Source: CADEFX01 sp963840425 (lineage in GTDB: Bacteria; Pseudomonadota; Alphaproteobacteria; Rhizobiales; Hyphomicrobiaceae). From it: 64,000 bases of DNA. The notes below the pieces were generated by a model. That model was not told the origin of the DNA. It did no database searches and was given only the letters and a program-made list of their open reading frames with translations. How positions within the stretch are numbered: the stretch's first letter is position 1; the number at the start of each line of letters is the position of its first letter. The stretch spans positions 62,001 through 126,000 of the forward strand of contig CAWIYZ010000033.1 of assembly GCA_963840425.1 (NCBI GenBank), written 5' to 3'. Positions 1 through 9,668 of this stretch are shown here, one piece after another. A program made the translations under genes and the position numbers.

Positions 1-1
1 A

Positions 2-979
2 GAGCTCGAGATGGACTTGCGGCTCGAGGCCGCCGCCATCTCGGAAATGGCCGAGAACACCAAGGGCGATACCGGCTTCCGCGTCCCGGAGGTTGACTGG
101 AAACGCACCCAGAGGCGGGTCCTGACCTTGGAGTGGATCGACGGCATTCCGATCTCAAACCACACGGCCCTCGCCGCGGCAGGGCATGACCTGAGAGCGC
201 TCGGCCTCACCATCCTGCGCTCGTTCCTGCAGCATGCCATGCGCGACGGCTTCTTCCACGCCGACATGCATCAAGGCAACCTGTTCGTCGATGCGGAAGG
301 CCGTATCGTCGCTGTGGACTTCGGCATCATGGGACGCCTCGGCCCCAAGGAGCGCCGCTTCCTCGCTGAGATCCTGCATGGCCTCATCACCCGCGACTAC
401 AAGCGCGCGGCGGAGGTGCACTTCTGGGCCGGATACGTGCCTCCGCATCACCCCGTCGAAGTCTTCGCACAGGCGCTGCGCGCCATCGGTGAGCCGATCC
501 ACGGCCGCTTGGCGAGCGAGATTTCCATGGCGGACCTGCTCGGCCAGCTCTTCGCCTACACCGATGTGTTCGACATGCAGACCAGGCCCGAGCTCATCTT
601 GCTGCAGAAAACCATGGTCGTGGTCGAGGGCGTGGCGCGCTCGCTCGATCCCTCCCTCAACATATGGAGCGCCGCCGAGCCGATCGCGCGCGAATGGCTG
701 GAAGCCAATCTGGGCCCGGCTGGCGCCCTGAAAGACGCACGCGAGGGTGCTTCCGAGCTCGGTAAATTCCTATCCGAGATTCCGGCTCTGCTCGGCGTCG
801 TGGAGCGCACGATGGTCGCGCTTGCCGACATGGCTCGCAGCGGCGTGCGCCTCGATGACGATACCATCAGCCGGCTTGCTGGTGAGGAAGCCCGGAACAG
901 CCGCTGGGGCCGCATTGCGCTTTGGATAGGCGCACTGAGCCTACTTGGGATTGCGTGGCAGTTTCTTTTCGCCCGCTAG
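2..979 (+). CDS. ubiB: UbiB/AarF-type atypical kinase (5' end outside window)
   Basis: This is the C-terminal part of the ABC1/ADCK/UbiB family, atypical protein-kinase-like ATPases needed for ubiquinone biosynthesis. The frame is open to the left window edge and codes for family sequence before the first Met at 11, so the true start lies upstream; full-length members have about 500 residues and about 326 are present. Visible motifs are the catalytic-loop HADMHQGN (about residue 85 from base 11) and the metal-binding DFG in VAVDFGIMGRL. A C-terminal hydrophobic helix (IALWIGALSLLGIAWQFLF) is the usual membrane anchor. It converges on the next gene with one base between the stop codons. Confidence 0.9.
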   Translation, partial: ELEMDLRLEAAAISEMAENTKGDTGFRVPEVDWKRTQRRVLTLEWIDGIPISNHTALAAAGHDLRALGLTILRSFLQHAMRDGFFHADMHQGNLFVDAEGRIVAVDFGIMGRLGPKERRFLAEILHGLITRDYKRAAEVHFWAGYVPPHHPVEVFAQALRAIGEPIHGRLASEISMADLLGQLFAYTDVFDMQTRPELILLQKTMVVVEGVARSLDPSLNIWSAAEPIAREWLEANLGPAGALKDAREGASELGKFLSEIPALLGVVERTMVALADMARSGVRLDDDTISRLAGEEARNSRWGRIALWIGALSLLGIAWQFLFAR

Positions 980-980
980 A

Positions 981-1973
981 CTAAGGTTGCGGACTGCGCA
1001 TCTGGAAGGCGGACCACCGCCGATCAATCACAATAGCAATGACCACGTATGCAATGCCCCATGTAGACAATAGAGCAGTAACGATCGGTGGCGGCGCATT
1101 GCGCATAACCAACGCCGAGATCGCAGCAACTGCCATCAGCGCGTACGCAGACAACGACAGCCGGCGATGGCTCCAACCCATGCGCACGAGACGTTGATAG
1201 TAGTGGGACTTGTGCGCGCGCCACAAGTCCTCCCCGAGGAGCGCTCGTCGCAGCAACGTCACTGTTGCATCGAGTACGAATGGAGAGAATACCAAAGGTG
1301 GAAACCAGCAGGGCCACACTCCGCGCTCCCATCCCAGAAAGCCGATGACCGCGGCGAGGAATCCGAGCGCTATCGAGCCAGCATCACCGAGAAAAATGCG
1401 GGCAGGATCGAAGTTCCAAATCAGGAAGCCCAGTGCAGCCCCGCTGACAATCGCCGCGGCCACCGCCAAATCAGCCACGCCCGCCGCGTGTCCAGCAACG
1501 GCATAGGCGCCAAATCCAAACACTGCCATACCGCCCGCAAGCCCGTTCGTCCCGTCCATGAAATTGTAGGCGTTCATGCACCAGACGATGCCAGGCACGA
1601 ACATGAACGCAAGCGGCAGTGGGAGGCCGGACGCGTTCATGCCCCAGATCACGAAAACGGTTGCAGCCACCGCTTGAGCGGAAATGCGCACCGGAACCGG
1701 AAGCCCGCGCAAATCATCGACGAAGAAAATTGCAGCCAGAGCCGTCGTCAGCCCCACGATCAAGCCGAGGCCTGCAACTGGCAACAATGCGCCCGCCACG
1801 CCGGCGCCAATCAGCAACCCGATGCCGCCTGTGCGTGGCATCGCCGTCCTATGCAGCGAGCGGTCACTCGGCACATCAACGGCGAGCCCGGCGAAAGCCG
1901 GAATGGTGAGCACACGAACTATGGCGCACGCTGCTATACAAGCAGTCAGGAACTCAGTGAGCGGCGGTGCCAC
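981..1973 (-). CDS. WecA/MraY-family undecaprenyl-phosphate sugar-1-phosphate transferase
   Basis: Polytopic glycosyltransferase family 4 protein expected to move a HexNAc-1-phosphate from a UDP-sugar onto undecaprenyl phosphate at the cytoplasmic face of the inner membrane, the first step of a lipid-linked glycan. It shows the FFVDDLRG motif, NAYNFMDGTNGLAGG, RIFLGDAGS and the late HKSHYYQRL loop, all diagnostic of the WecA/TagO branch, with about ten hydrophobic segments. The frame stays open to an ATG at 2150, but that would overlap the pnp coding end by 140 bases and add a non-family leader, so I prefer the GTG at 1973. No other polysaccharide genes are nearby, so the sugar and product are unknown. 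Confidence 0.8.
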   Translation of the reverse strand: MAPPLTEFLTACIAACAIVRVLTIPAFAGLAVDVPSDRSLHRTAMPRTGGIGLLIGAGVAGALLPVAGLGLIVGLTTALAAIFFVDDLRGLPVPVRISAQAVAATVFVIWGMNASGLPLPLAFMFVPGIVWCMNAYNFMDGTNGLAGGMAVFGFGAYAVAGHAAGVADLAVAAAIVSGAALGFLIWNFDPARIFLGDAGSIALGFLAAVIGFLGWERGVWPCWFPPLVFSPFVLDATVTLLRRALLGEDLWRAHKSHYYQRLVRMGWSHRRLSLSAYALMAVAAISALVMRNAPPPIVTALLSTWGIAYVVIAIVIDRRWSAFQMRSPQP

Positions 1974-2010
1974 GGCAGGCCATTCTTGGGCTGCTCGCCG
2001 ATTTGGATCG

Positions 2011-4275
2011 TCAATCCCAGTTGCGTGGCGGACGGCGCTCGCGGCGCTCGCCGCCTCCTTCGCGGTCCCGACGCGGCGGACGATCACCGCGCTCTCCGCC
2101 ACGACCGCCACCCTCTGAGCGCTCCGACCGGCGTCCATCACCACCTTCATCGCCCGCCTCGCGCGGCGGCGCCGGCAGCTCCTTGCCGGTCTCCTGATCG
2201 ATGATCTTCATCGACAGACGCACCTTTCCGCGATCATCGAAGCCCAGAAGCTTGACGTAGACTTCCTGTCCCTCTTTTACGACCTCGCCCACGGTTTGGG
2301 GGCGGCCTTGCGTGAGCTGCGAAATGTGCACCAGACCGTCCTTGGAGCCGAAGAAGTTAACGAAGGCTCCGAACTCCATGATCTTGACGACCTTACCCTT
2401 GTAGATCTGGCCAACCTCGGGCTCCGACGTAATGCCCCGGATGCGGCCGAGTGCCGCCTCGATCGACTCGCGCTTGGCGGCGGCAATCTTCACCGTCCCG
2501 TCGTCCTCGATGTCGATCTTGGCGCCGCTCTCCGCCACGATCTCGCGAATGACCGATCCGCCGGACCCGATCACCTCACGTATCTTGTCGACTGGAATCT
2601 TGATGGTCTCGATGCGCGGCGCATGCTCGCCCAGCTCGCTACGCGCGGACCCTAACGCCGTGCTCATCTCACCGAGGATGTGCATGCGGCCGTGGTGCGC
2701 CTGCTCGAGCGCAACACGCATGATCTCCTCGGTAATGCCAGTGATCTTGATGTCCATCTGCAGCGACGTAACACCGTTGCGCGTGCCGGCAACCTTGAAA
2801 TCCATATCGCCCAGATGATCCTCGTCACCGAGGATATCGGTGAGAACAGCGAAGTCGTTGCCCTCCTTGATGAGACCCATGGCAATCCCGGCCACCGGCT
2901 CCTTCAGCGGCACACCTGCGTCCATCAACGCAAGGGAGGTGCCGCACACTGTGGCCATGGACGAAGAGCCATTGCTCTCCGTAATCTCAGACACGACGCG
3001 GATTGTATAGGGGAACTCCTCGGCGCCCGGCAGCAACGGCCGCACCGCGCGCCAAGCCAGCTTGCCGTGGCCGATCTCGCGGCGCCCCGGCGAGCCCATG
3101 CGCCCCGTCTCGCCCACGGAGTAGGGCGGAAAGTTGTAGTGGAGCATGAACCGCTCCTTCCTGGTGCCCTCCAGCGCATCCACGAACTGCTCATCCTCGC
3201 CGGTGCCGAGCGTTGCGACAACCAATGCCTGCGTCTCTCCGCGGGTGAACAACGCCGAGCCGTGCGTGCGGGGCAGCACGTGCACCTCCGACGTGATCGG
3301 GCGCACAGTCTTGAGATCTCGGCCATCGATGCGGCGGCTGGTACGAATGATATCGCCACGCACGACGTCGGACTCGATGCTCTTGAACACGCCCTCGAGC
3401 AGAACTTTCTGATTGGCGTCGGCGTCTGCAGCAAGCAGCGCCGCCATGGCCTTCTCTCGCGCGGCGTCGACAAGCTCGTGCCGTTTTTGCTTCTGCGGCG
3501 TAGCGAAGGCGTTACGCAGGTCGCTCTCCACGAGGCGCTGCATTTTCTCTTTCTCAGCCGACGTATCAGGTGGCAGGAAGTTCCACGGCTCCTTTGCCGC
3601 CTTTTCCGCCAGCTTGATGATCGCATTAATGACCGGCTGGAAGCCGCGGTGACCGAACATCACCGCCTCGAGCATCTGCTTCTCCGGCAGCTCCTTGGCT
3701 TCCGACTCGACCATCATCACCGCATCCTGCGTACCGGCGATCACAAGGTCGAGCGCGCTGTTCGTCATCTCGTCCAGCAACGGATTGAGCACGAAGTTGC
3801 CATCGACGACGCCGACGCGCGCAGCCCCGATCGGCCCCAGAAAAGGCAGACCTGATAGTGTCAGCGCAGCTGACGCAGCCACCATCCCGACCATGTCGGG
3901 ATCATTCTCCATGTCGTGCGAGAGCACGGTGACGACCACCTGTGTCTCGTTCTTGAAGCCCTCGACGAACAGCGGCCGAATGGGTCGGTCGATGAGACGC
4001 GAGGTCAGCGTCTCCTTCTCGCTGGGCCGCCCCTCCCGCTTGAAAAACCCGCCAGGAATCTTGCCGGCGGCATAGGTTCTCTCTTGGTAGTTTACGGTCA
4101 GGGGAAAGAAATCAATCCCCGGTCGAACGCTTTTCGCCGCGACTACGGTAGCCAGCACGCTGGTCTCGCCGTACTGAGCAACGACAGCGGCATCCGCCTG
4201 TCGCGCCATCTGGCCGGTCTCCAGCCTCAGCTTTCGTCCGCCCCACTCGATTTCAACGGTGTGCTTGTCAAACAT
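2011..4275 (-). CDS. pnp: Polynucleotide phosphorylase
   Basis: Phosphorolytic 3'-5' exoribonuclease (EC 2.7.7.8) of 754 residues, involved in mRNA decay and a usual partner of RNase E in the degradosome. Domain order is two RNase PH cores (about 1-145 and 310-545) around a helical linker, a KH domain (about 555-615, with GSGG as the GXXG loop in REVIGSGGSVIREI) and an S1 domain (about 625-695, GKVVKIMEFGAFVNFFG). The last 50 residues are an Arg/Gly/Glu-rich tail typical of alphaproteobacteria. It follows rpsO by 105 bases on the same strand, the classic rpsO-pnp pair. Confidence 0.97.
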   Translation of the reverse strand: MFDKHTVEIEWGGRKLRLETGQMARQADAAVVAQYGETSVLATVVAAKSVRPGIDFFPLTVNYQERTYAAGKIPGGFFKREGRPSEKETLTSRLIDRPIRPLFVEGFKNETQVVVTVLSHDMENDPDMVGMVAASAALTLSGLPFLGPIGAARVGVVDGNFVLNPLLDEMTNSALDLVIAGTQDAVMMVESEAKELPEKQMLEAVMFGHRGFQPVINAIIKLAEKAAKEPWNFLPPDTSAEKEKMQRLVESDLRNAFATPQKQKRHELVDAAREKAMAALLAADADANQKVLLEGVFKSIESDVVRGDIIRTSRRIDGRDLKTVRPITSEVHVLPRTHGSALFTRGETQALVVATLGTGEDEQFVDALEGTRKERFMLHYNFPPYSVGETGRMGSPGRREIGHGKLAWRAVRPLLPGAEEFPYTIRVVSEITESNGSSSMATVCGTSLALMDAGVPLKEPVAGIAMGLIKEGNDFAVLTDILGDEDHLGDMDFKVAGTRNGVTSLQMDIKITGITEEIMRVALEQAHHGRMHILGEMSTALGSARSELGEHAPRIETIKIPVDKIREVIGSGGSVIREIVAESGAKIDIEDDGTVKIAAAKRESIEAALGRIRGITSEPEVGQIYKGKVVKIMEFGAFVNFFGSKDGLVHISQLTQGRPQTVGEVVKEGQEVYVKLLGFDDRGKVRLSMKIIDQETGKELPAPPREAGDEGGDGRRSERSEGGGRGGERGDRPPRRDREGGGERRERRPPRNWD

Positions 4276-4313
4276 GTCCTGTCTCGGTGGTTATTCGTCC
4301 AATGCCATTGCCG

Positions 4314-4334
4314 CGGCTCGCTCGCGAAGAGCCG
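4314..4334 (-). promoter_or_regulatory. Hairpin in the rpsO-pnp spacer
   Basis: CGGCTC (4314-4319) and GAGCCG (4329-4334) form a 6-bp stem with a 9-base loop about 40 bases before the pnp start. In enterobacteria the pnp leader carries an RNase III-cleaved hairpin used for autoregulation. Here the position is similar but there is no long stem and no U-tract, so a processing site is only a possibility. Confidence 0.3.
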
Positions 4335-4380
4335 GCCAACTCCCATGCGGCAAAAGCAAAGCGCGGCCGGCGCAGTCGTC

Positions 4381-4650
4381 TTATCGGCGCAAATCCAGGC
4401 GCTCGATGATTTTCTGATAGCGGGCCACATCTCTGCGGCGCACATAGTCGAGCAACTGCCGGCGCTGGCTCACCATCTTGAGGAGCCCCCGGCGGGAGTG
4501 ATTGTCGTTCTTATGAGTTTTGAAGTGCTCGGTGAGACCGTTGATGCGTTCCGTCAGGATCGCGATCTGCACCTCCGGCGAGCCGGTATCTCCGGCCTTT
4601 GCGGCATAGTCCTTGATAACTTTCTGCTTGCGCTCTGGGCTCAGCGACAT
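4381..4650 (-). CDS. rpsO: 30S ribosomal protein S15
   Basis: Primary 16S rRNA-binding protein of the small subunit platform; 89 residues is the usual length. The start SLSPERKQKVIKDYA and the NDNHSRRGLLKMVSQRRQLL core are typical of S15. I chose the ATG at 4650 over the TTG one codon upstream because AAAGGAAA sits at good Shine-Dalgarno distance and gives the canonical MSLS start. It lies between truB and pnp on the same strand. Confidence 0.97.
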   Translation of the reverse strand: MSLSPERKQKVIKDYAAKAGDTGSPEVQIAILTERINGLTEHFKTHKNDNHSRRGLLKMVSQRRQLLDYVRRRDVARYQKIIERLDLRR

Positions 4651-4762
4651 CAATCATTTCCTTTCAATTTCAGAATGTTAGGGACTCTCGCCCGCAAGGT
4701 GCGGTCTTCGGTCCAGTGCGGCCGCGGCCAGGATGTCGTCCAGCGGGGTCGCGTTTCATCGA

Positions 4763-4801
4763 GCATGGCACCACTGAGGTGCGATGCTGGCGGGGTTTAT
4801 A
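4763..4801 (-). promoter_or_regulatory. Possible rpsO promoter -10 and leader hairpin
   Basis: On the minus strand a TATAAA hexamer (4796-4801) has no convincing -35. It is followed by an imperfect hairpin, GCATCGCACC against GGTGCCATGC with loop TCAGT (4763-4787), within the rpsO leader of more than 100 bases. S15 represses its own translation in many bacteria through leader structure, so this is a candidate regulatory region; nothing in the sequence proves it. Confidence 0.3.
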
Positions 4802-4864
4802 CACGAATGCACACTGAACGCGAGCGAAATCATGGCGTCGCCCACGACCCTGCCAGTTGCACCG

Positions 4865-5788
4865 TCATTGCCCGTAATTGAAAACCCTGGTCGGCCGGAG
4901 CTCGCCAGCGGCTACTTCGCACAATGCGATCAGCGTCCCTTTGGATATAGCGAAAGCATCTCCCACGACGATCGGCGCGTCGCGCCCACGCAGTAAAACC
5001 GGCTGGCCGCGCGCAAGGCGGGCAGCGTCTGCCTGACTGACGTTGATCTCGAGCAGATCCTCGAGCGCAGTCTCTATGGGCAGCAGCAGGCTTGCGAGCC
5101 CTCCCTCACCGCCTTCGTCAGCAGCCTGCTGCAGCTCCTGCAGCGACGTCGCGCCCTCGTCTGTGAATGTCCCGACGCGCGTGCGCCGTAGAGCCGCCAC
5201 GTGCCCACGGCAACCGAGCAGGCGGCCCAAGTCACGCGCGAGCGCCCGAACGTAGGTGCCCCGCCCGCACTCCGTCTCCAACAGTGCAGTATCGGCATCT
5301 GGCATGTCGACCAGCTCGAGCCGGTCAATGACCACCGGCCGCGCTTCGAGCTCGACGGCACTGCCGCTGCGCGCCAGATCATAGGCGCGCTCGCCATCCA
5401 CTTTGATTGCCGAGAACGCGGGCGGCGTCTGCATGATCTCGCCAATAAATTGCGGCAGAAGCGCTTCGATCTGGGAGCGCGATGGACGAGATGCATCCGT
5501 GGCCACCGCTGTACCCTCGGCATCGTCGGTATCGGTTTCCACACCCCAGCGCACGCTGAAGCGGTAGACCTTGCGCCCATCGACAGCGAACGGAACCGTC
5601 TTCGTGGCTTCACCCAGCGCGATGGGCAGCACTCCAGTCGCCAGCGGATCGAGCGTGCCGGCATGCCCCGCCTTCTGCGCCATGAACAGACGGCGCACCG
5701 CAGCCACGGCTTGGGTCGAGGTCATGCCCGGCGGCTTGTCGAGCACGACCCAGCCGTGCACAGGAATGCCCTTCTTACGGCGTGCCAT
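4865..5788 (-). CDS. truB: tRNA pseudouridine(55) synthase
   Basis: Makes pseudouridine 55 in the T-loop of tRNAs. The catalytic Asp lies in HAGTLDPLATGVLPI and the protein begins with the usual basic leader RRKKGIPVHGWVVLDKP. The frame extends five codons further to a GTG at 5803; I prefer the ATG at 5788 because TruB proteins of this group begin MARRKKG. It sits between rbfA and rpsO in the translation operon, about 125 bases after rbfA. Confidence 0.95.
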   Translation of the reverse strand: MARRKKGIPVHGWVVLDKPPGMTSTQAVAAVRRLFMAQKAGHAGTLDPLATGVLPIALGEATKTVPFAVDGRKVYRFSVRWGVETDTDDAEGTAVATDASRPSRSQIEALLPQFIGEIMQTPPAFSAIKVDGERAYDLARSGSAVELEARPVVIDRLELVDMPDADTALLETECGRGTYVRALARDLGRLLGCRGHVAALRRTRVGTFTDEGATSLQELQQAADEGGEGGLASLLLPIETALEDLLEINVSQADAARLARGQPVLLRGRDAPIVVGDAFAISKGTLIALCEVAAGELRPTRVFNYGQ

Positions 5789-5913
5789 ACCGGGACCGAT
5801 CACCTGAATGGGTGCGGCTCACATAACGCTCGCGCGTGCCGCAATCAGTTCGACCTCGCCAAGAGTAACTCTCCTGACGGCCATGAGCAGTCTCCGTTCG
5901 CTGGCATCCGGAG

Positions 5914-6312
5914 TCAGGACTTCTCCAGGTCCTGTGCCACATGCGGGGAATGAAGAACCTCGTCGATTCGCCGCACTTCGTCGAACGTTTCGTCGGCCAT
6001 GAAGCGAATGTCGGGTGCGAACTTCAGATTGATTACGCGGGCTACCTCGCCGCGGATGTACCTCTTGGCTCGATCCAACGCCTGCAGAACGGCCTTCTCA
6101 TCCTTTCCACCGAACGACGCCACATAGACCGTCGCAAGGCGCAAGTCGGGGGACATACGAACCTCGGGAATGGTAACGACGTGGGAAGCCAAAACATCGT
6201 CATGAATCTCCCCGCGCGTCAGCATCTCCGCCAAAGCGTGCCTGATAAGCTCGCCCACGCGCAGCTGGCGCTGCCCTGGAGTGGTCGTCTTTTGTGAACG
6301 GCGCCTTACCAT
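5914..6312 (-). CDS. rbfA: Ribosome-binding factor A
   Basis: Small (132 aa) KH-fold protein that binds the 30S subunit during late 16S rRNA maturation and cold adaptation. Recognisable segments are QRQLRVGELIRHALAEML near the N-terminus and VTIPEVRMSPDLRLATVYV, the conserved beta region. It follows infB by about 60 bases, the normal order infB - rbfA - truB. Confidence 0.95.
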   Translation of the reverse strand: MVRRRSQKTTTPGQRQLRVGELIRHALAEMLTRGEIHDDVLASHVVTIPEVRMSPDLRLATVYVASFGGKDEKAVLQALDRAKRYIRGEVARVINLKFAPDIRFMADETFDEVRRIDEVLHSPHVAQDLEKS

Positions 6313-6372
6313 GAATTGCCAATACCTCGTCGGCGCTTCAGTCCGCCAACTTTCCTGCCGTCCAACAAGCCG

Positions 6373-8946
6373 TCAGAGCGTCCGCGCGATGGTCTCGATG
6401 TTGAAGCACTCGATAACATCGCCCTGCCGGATGTCCTGGTAGTTGGCGAACGCCATACCGCACTCCTGTCCGGCAGGCACTTCCCTGACCTCGTCCTTGA
6501 AGCGTTTGAGAGTGGACAGGGTGCCTTCGTGGATGACCACGTTGTCGCGGATCAGGCGCACCTTCGCACCACGCTCGACCTTGCCTTCCGTGACACGACA
6601 ACCCGCCACCTTGCCGACCTTGGAAATGTTAAACACCTCCAGGATCTCGGCGTTACCAAGAAATATCTCGCGCAGCGTCGGCGAAAGCATGCCCGACATG
6701 GCCGCCTTCACATCATCAACCAGATTGTAAATGATGTTGTAGTACCGGATCTCGACGCCAGACTGATCAGCGACGAGCTTGGCCTGCACGTTGGCGCGAA
6801 CGTTGAAGCCTACCACCACCGCCTTGGACGCGTTGGCCAGCGCAATGTCGGACTCCGTGATACCTCCGACGCCCGAATGCACAATCCGCGCTTCCACCTC
6901 GTCAGTGCCGAGCTTCTTCAAGGCACCCGCAATGGCCTCGACCGACCCCTGCACGTCGCCTTTGACCAGCAGCGGAAATTCCTTCCGTCCAGCCTCCTTA
7001 AGCTGTTGCATCATCTGCTCAAGGGTGCGCGCCGTCCCCGCCGAGCCCAAAGCTTCGCGCCGCTTCCTCACGCGGTAGTCAGTGATTTCTCGGGCGCGAG
7101 CTTCGCTCTCCACCACCGCGAACTGGTCGCCGGCTTCCGGTGCGCTGTCGAAGCCTAGGACCTCGACCGGCACGGATGGACCAGCCGCAGCAGTGTTGTC
7201 GCCTTTATCATCAATCAGCGCCCTGACCCGGCCCCACGACATGCCAGCAACGACGATATCACCGACATGCAGCGTGCCACGCTGGACCAGCAGAGTGCCG
7301 ACGGGACCGCGACCGCGCTCGAGCTTGGCCTCGATGACGAAACCTTCCGCCGAGCGCACTGGGTTGGCTTTCAGGTCGAGCAATTCGGCCTGCAGGTTGA
7401 TAGCCTCTAGCAGCTTATCGAGACCGGTCTTCTTCACGGCCGATACCAGCACCTCGAGCGTTTCACCCGACATGCTCTCCACCACGATCTCGTGCTGCAG
7501 CAGGTCCGTGCGCACTCGATTGGGATCGGCGTCGCCCTTGTCGATCTTATTGATGGCAACGATCATCGGCACATGGGCGGCCTTGGCGTGATTGATGGCC
7601 TCGACCGTCTGCGGCATGACGCCATCGTCGGCTGCCACCACGAGCACGACGATATCGGTCACCTTGGCGCCGCGGGCACGCATGGCGGTGAATGCCTCGT
7701 GGCCAGGTGTATCGATGAACGTAGTCTTGTGCCCATCCGGCGTCGTCACCTGATACGCACCGATGTGCTGCGTGATGCCACCGGCCTCGCCGGCCGCAAC
7801 GTCGGCATGTCGGATCGCGTCCAGGAGCGACGTCTTACCGTGATCGACGTGCCCCATGATGGTCACGACGGGCGCACGCGGCTGCAGGTTCTCGTCGGCA
7901 TCAGTCGCACCGATGAAGCCTTCTTCGACATCGGCTTCCGAAACGCGCTTGGGCGTGTGTCCAAACTCCTGCACGATGAGCTCGGCCGTATCGGCATCGA
8001 TGACATCGTTGATCTTGTGCATCGCGCCTTGTTTCATCAGAAACTTGATAATGTCGACCGACCGCTCGGTCATGCGATTGGCGAGCTCCTGGATGGTGAT
8101 GACCTCGGGAATGGTCACCTCGCGCATGATCTTCTCGCGCGACTGAAGCGTACCCATGGCGCGCCTTGCGTCGCGTTCGCGCTTGCGTCGCAGCGAAGCA
8201 AGGGACCGTTCCTGCGCTTCTCGGTCGAAGTTGTTGATCGTGAGCTTGACGCGCTCGCGCCGATCCTCCGGACCCTTGACGGGGCTCTTGACGACTTTGA
8301 CGCCACCCTTCTTCTTGCCGCGCAAATCATCGTCATCGGCCACCACTTCATCGGCCACCGGCCGCAAGGGTTTGCGAACGACTGTTTCAGTTTTGCGCAG
8401 CTCCGCCCGCGCGGCCACGCCAGCGCCTGCATCGGGAGTTTTCGGCGGCGTCTCCTGCTTGGCGACGTCGGATGGCGTGCCGTCTGCCCGCTGGGAAGCA
8501 GCCACATCGGCGGCAGCCGGCTCTGGCGCTGCCTGCGGATCCGCCTCTTGCTTGAGCCGGGCCTCCGCTTCGAGCTTGCGCCTTTCCTCCTCGTGCTCTT
8601 TCTCTTGCTTAGTCCTGAGCTGGGTCTCGACGGCTTCACGTTCCTTGTTCGCAGCCAAGGCCTTCTTGCGCGCATCGAGCTCATCGGGACGCAGCGTGCC
8701 CTGACGCACGGCGTCGCCTTTCGCCGCTCCGCCTTGGCGGCCTACGGACTCGAGCCCTTCCTCCTCGGTTTGGCCCGGGGTGGGAAGCGTGCGGCGCTTC
8801 TTGCGCTCAACGACAACGACGTTCTTGCGACCGTGGCTGAAGCTCTGCTGCACGTGGCCCGACGGCTCCGTGCGCTTGAGGCTCAACGGCTTGCGGCTAC
8901 CACTTCGCAGTGTCTTGTCCGTGGTGGTCTCTTTGGTCTCGCTCAT
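6373..8946 (-). CDS. infB: Translation initiation factor IF-2
   Basis: GTPase that places fMet-tRNA on the 30S subunit. The 857-residue protein has a long charged, low-complexity N-terminal region (to about 280), then the IF2N fold (IPEVITIQELANRM), the G domain (G1 GHVDHGKTS at about 363, G3 DTPGHEAF, G4 NKIDK) and C-terminal beta barrels. The charged N-terminus is normal for alphaproteobacterial IF-2. Its start overlaps the stop of ylxR by four bases, implying translational coupling. Confidence 0.97.
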   Translation of the reverse strand: MSETKETTTDKTLRSGSRKPLSLKRTEPSGHVQQSFSHGRKNVVVVERKKRRTLPTPGQTEEEGLESVGRQGGAAKGDAVRQGTLRPDELDARKKALAANKEREAVETQLRTKQEKEHEEERRKLEAEARLKQEADPQAAPEPAAADVAASQRADGTPSDVAKQETPPKTPDAGAGVAARAELRKTETVVRKPLRPVADEVVADDDDLRGKKKGGVKVVKSPVKGPEDRRERVKLTINNFDREAQERSLASLRRKRERDARRAMGTLQSREKIMREVTIPEVITIQELANRMTERSVDIIKFLMKQGAMHKINDVIDADTAELIVQEFGHTPKRVSEADVEEGFIGATDADENLQPRAPVVTIMGHVDHGKTSLLDAIRHADVAAGEAGGITQHIGAYQVTTPDGHKTTFIDTPGHEAFTAMRARGAKVTDIVVLVVAADDGVMPQTVEAINHAKAAHVPMIVAINKIDKGDADPNRVRTDLLQHEIVVESMSGETLEVLVSAVKKTGLDKLLEAINLQAELLDLKANPVRSAEGFVIEAKLERGRGPVGTLLVQRGTLHVGDIVVAGMSWGRVRALIDDKGDNTAAAGPSVPVEVLGFDSAPEAGDQFAVVESEARAREITDYRVRKRREALGSAGTARTLEQMMQQLKEAGRKEFPLLVKGDVQGSVEAIAGALKKLGTDEVEARIVHSGVGGITESDIALANASKAVVVGFNVRANVQAKLVADQSGVEIRYYNIIYNLVDDVKAAMSGMLSPTLREIFLGNAEILEVFNISKVGKVAGCRVTEGKVERGAKVRLIRDNVVIHEGTLSTLKRFKDEVREVPAGQECGMAFANYQDIRQGDVIECFNIETIARTL

Positions 8947-9638
8947 GCCTTTTCCGTGTTCGCCCCCGCCTTGGGGTTCCTCGCCGGGGCGCCCGTCGCC
9001 TCCCGGTAGCGTCGCAGGCGCGCCGCTTCATTCAGGAAATGCCGGCCTGCCCCGCCGTTCGTGAGAGCAGCATGTACCACATTTGACCGCCCCATGGCCA
9101 AGCTCAATTCCACCGATGCCAGGCACGTAATGATCGCGGCTCCATCTGGCTCGTTTCGCTCGCCCCATATGGCGCGAAACAAGCGGTCCAGCTTTGCGGA
9201 ACCGTCATCGGCAGCGTCGGACGCATGAATAAGGGCGACGCACTGCCTAGAGCCAATTGTGGCCTCGGTCTTGGCAAATCCCGCGTGAACGAGACCCGCC
9301 TTATTGGCCAGGCTCAGGGCCTCGGTGGCTCGACGTACGAGCAGCCTATCGACCAGGTCCGGCAGGTCCTCCGGCACACTCACCGGTCGCCGCAGGGCCC
9401 GGGCAAAGGCACCACTCGAGCGAGCTGCCTCGACTGCGGAGCGAGAGCAGGAAATCCAGACCCCTCGTCCCGGCAAGCGGCGCGTCAGATCAGGGACGAT
9501 CTGACCATCGGGCGCGCGAACAAAGCGAATGAGCCCGCTGGGCGCAAGCAACGCGCGAGTGACGGCGCACATGCGCTCGGGGCCAGCGGCAGTATCGCTG
9601 TCCTCTGCACCCGCGACCTCTTGCGCCTCGTGGCCCAT
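8943..9638 (-). CDS. YlxR (DUF448) RNA-binding protein with L7Ae-like C-terminal domain
   Basis: The N-terminal half carries YlxR signatures: ERMCAVTRALL (about 21-31) and LTRRLPGRGVWI (about 51-62). The C-terminal half (about 95-200), starting ATEALSLANKAGLVHAGF, resembles the L7Ae/YlxQ fold. Such YlxR-YlxQ fusions sit between nusA and infB across alphaproteobacteria and are presumed to act on RNA or on RNA polymerase; the exact role is unsettled. It overlaps infB by four bases and lies 30 bases after nusA. Confidence 0.88.
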   Translation of the reverse strand: MGHEAQEVAGAEDSDTAAGPERMCAVTRALLAPSGLIRFVRAPDGQIVPDLTRRLPGRGVWISCSRSAVEAARSSGAFARALRRPVSVPEDLPDLVDRLLVRRATEALSLANKAGLVHAGFAKTEATIGSRQCVALIHASDAADDGSAKLDRLFRAIWGERNEPDGAAIITCLASVELSLAMGRSNVVHAALTNGGAGRHFLNEAARLRRYREATGAPARNPKAGANTEKA

Positions 9639-9668
9639 CGCCGACCTGTCCGCTCCTCCGGCATCCGC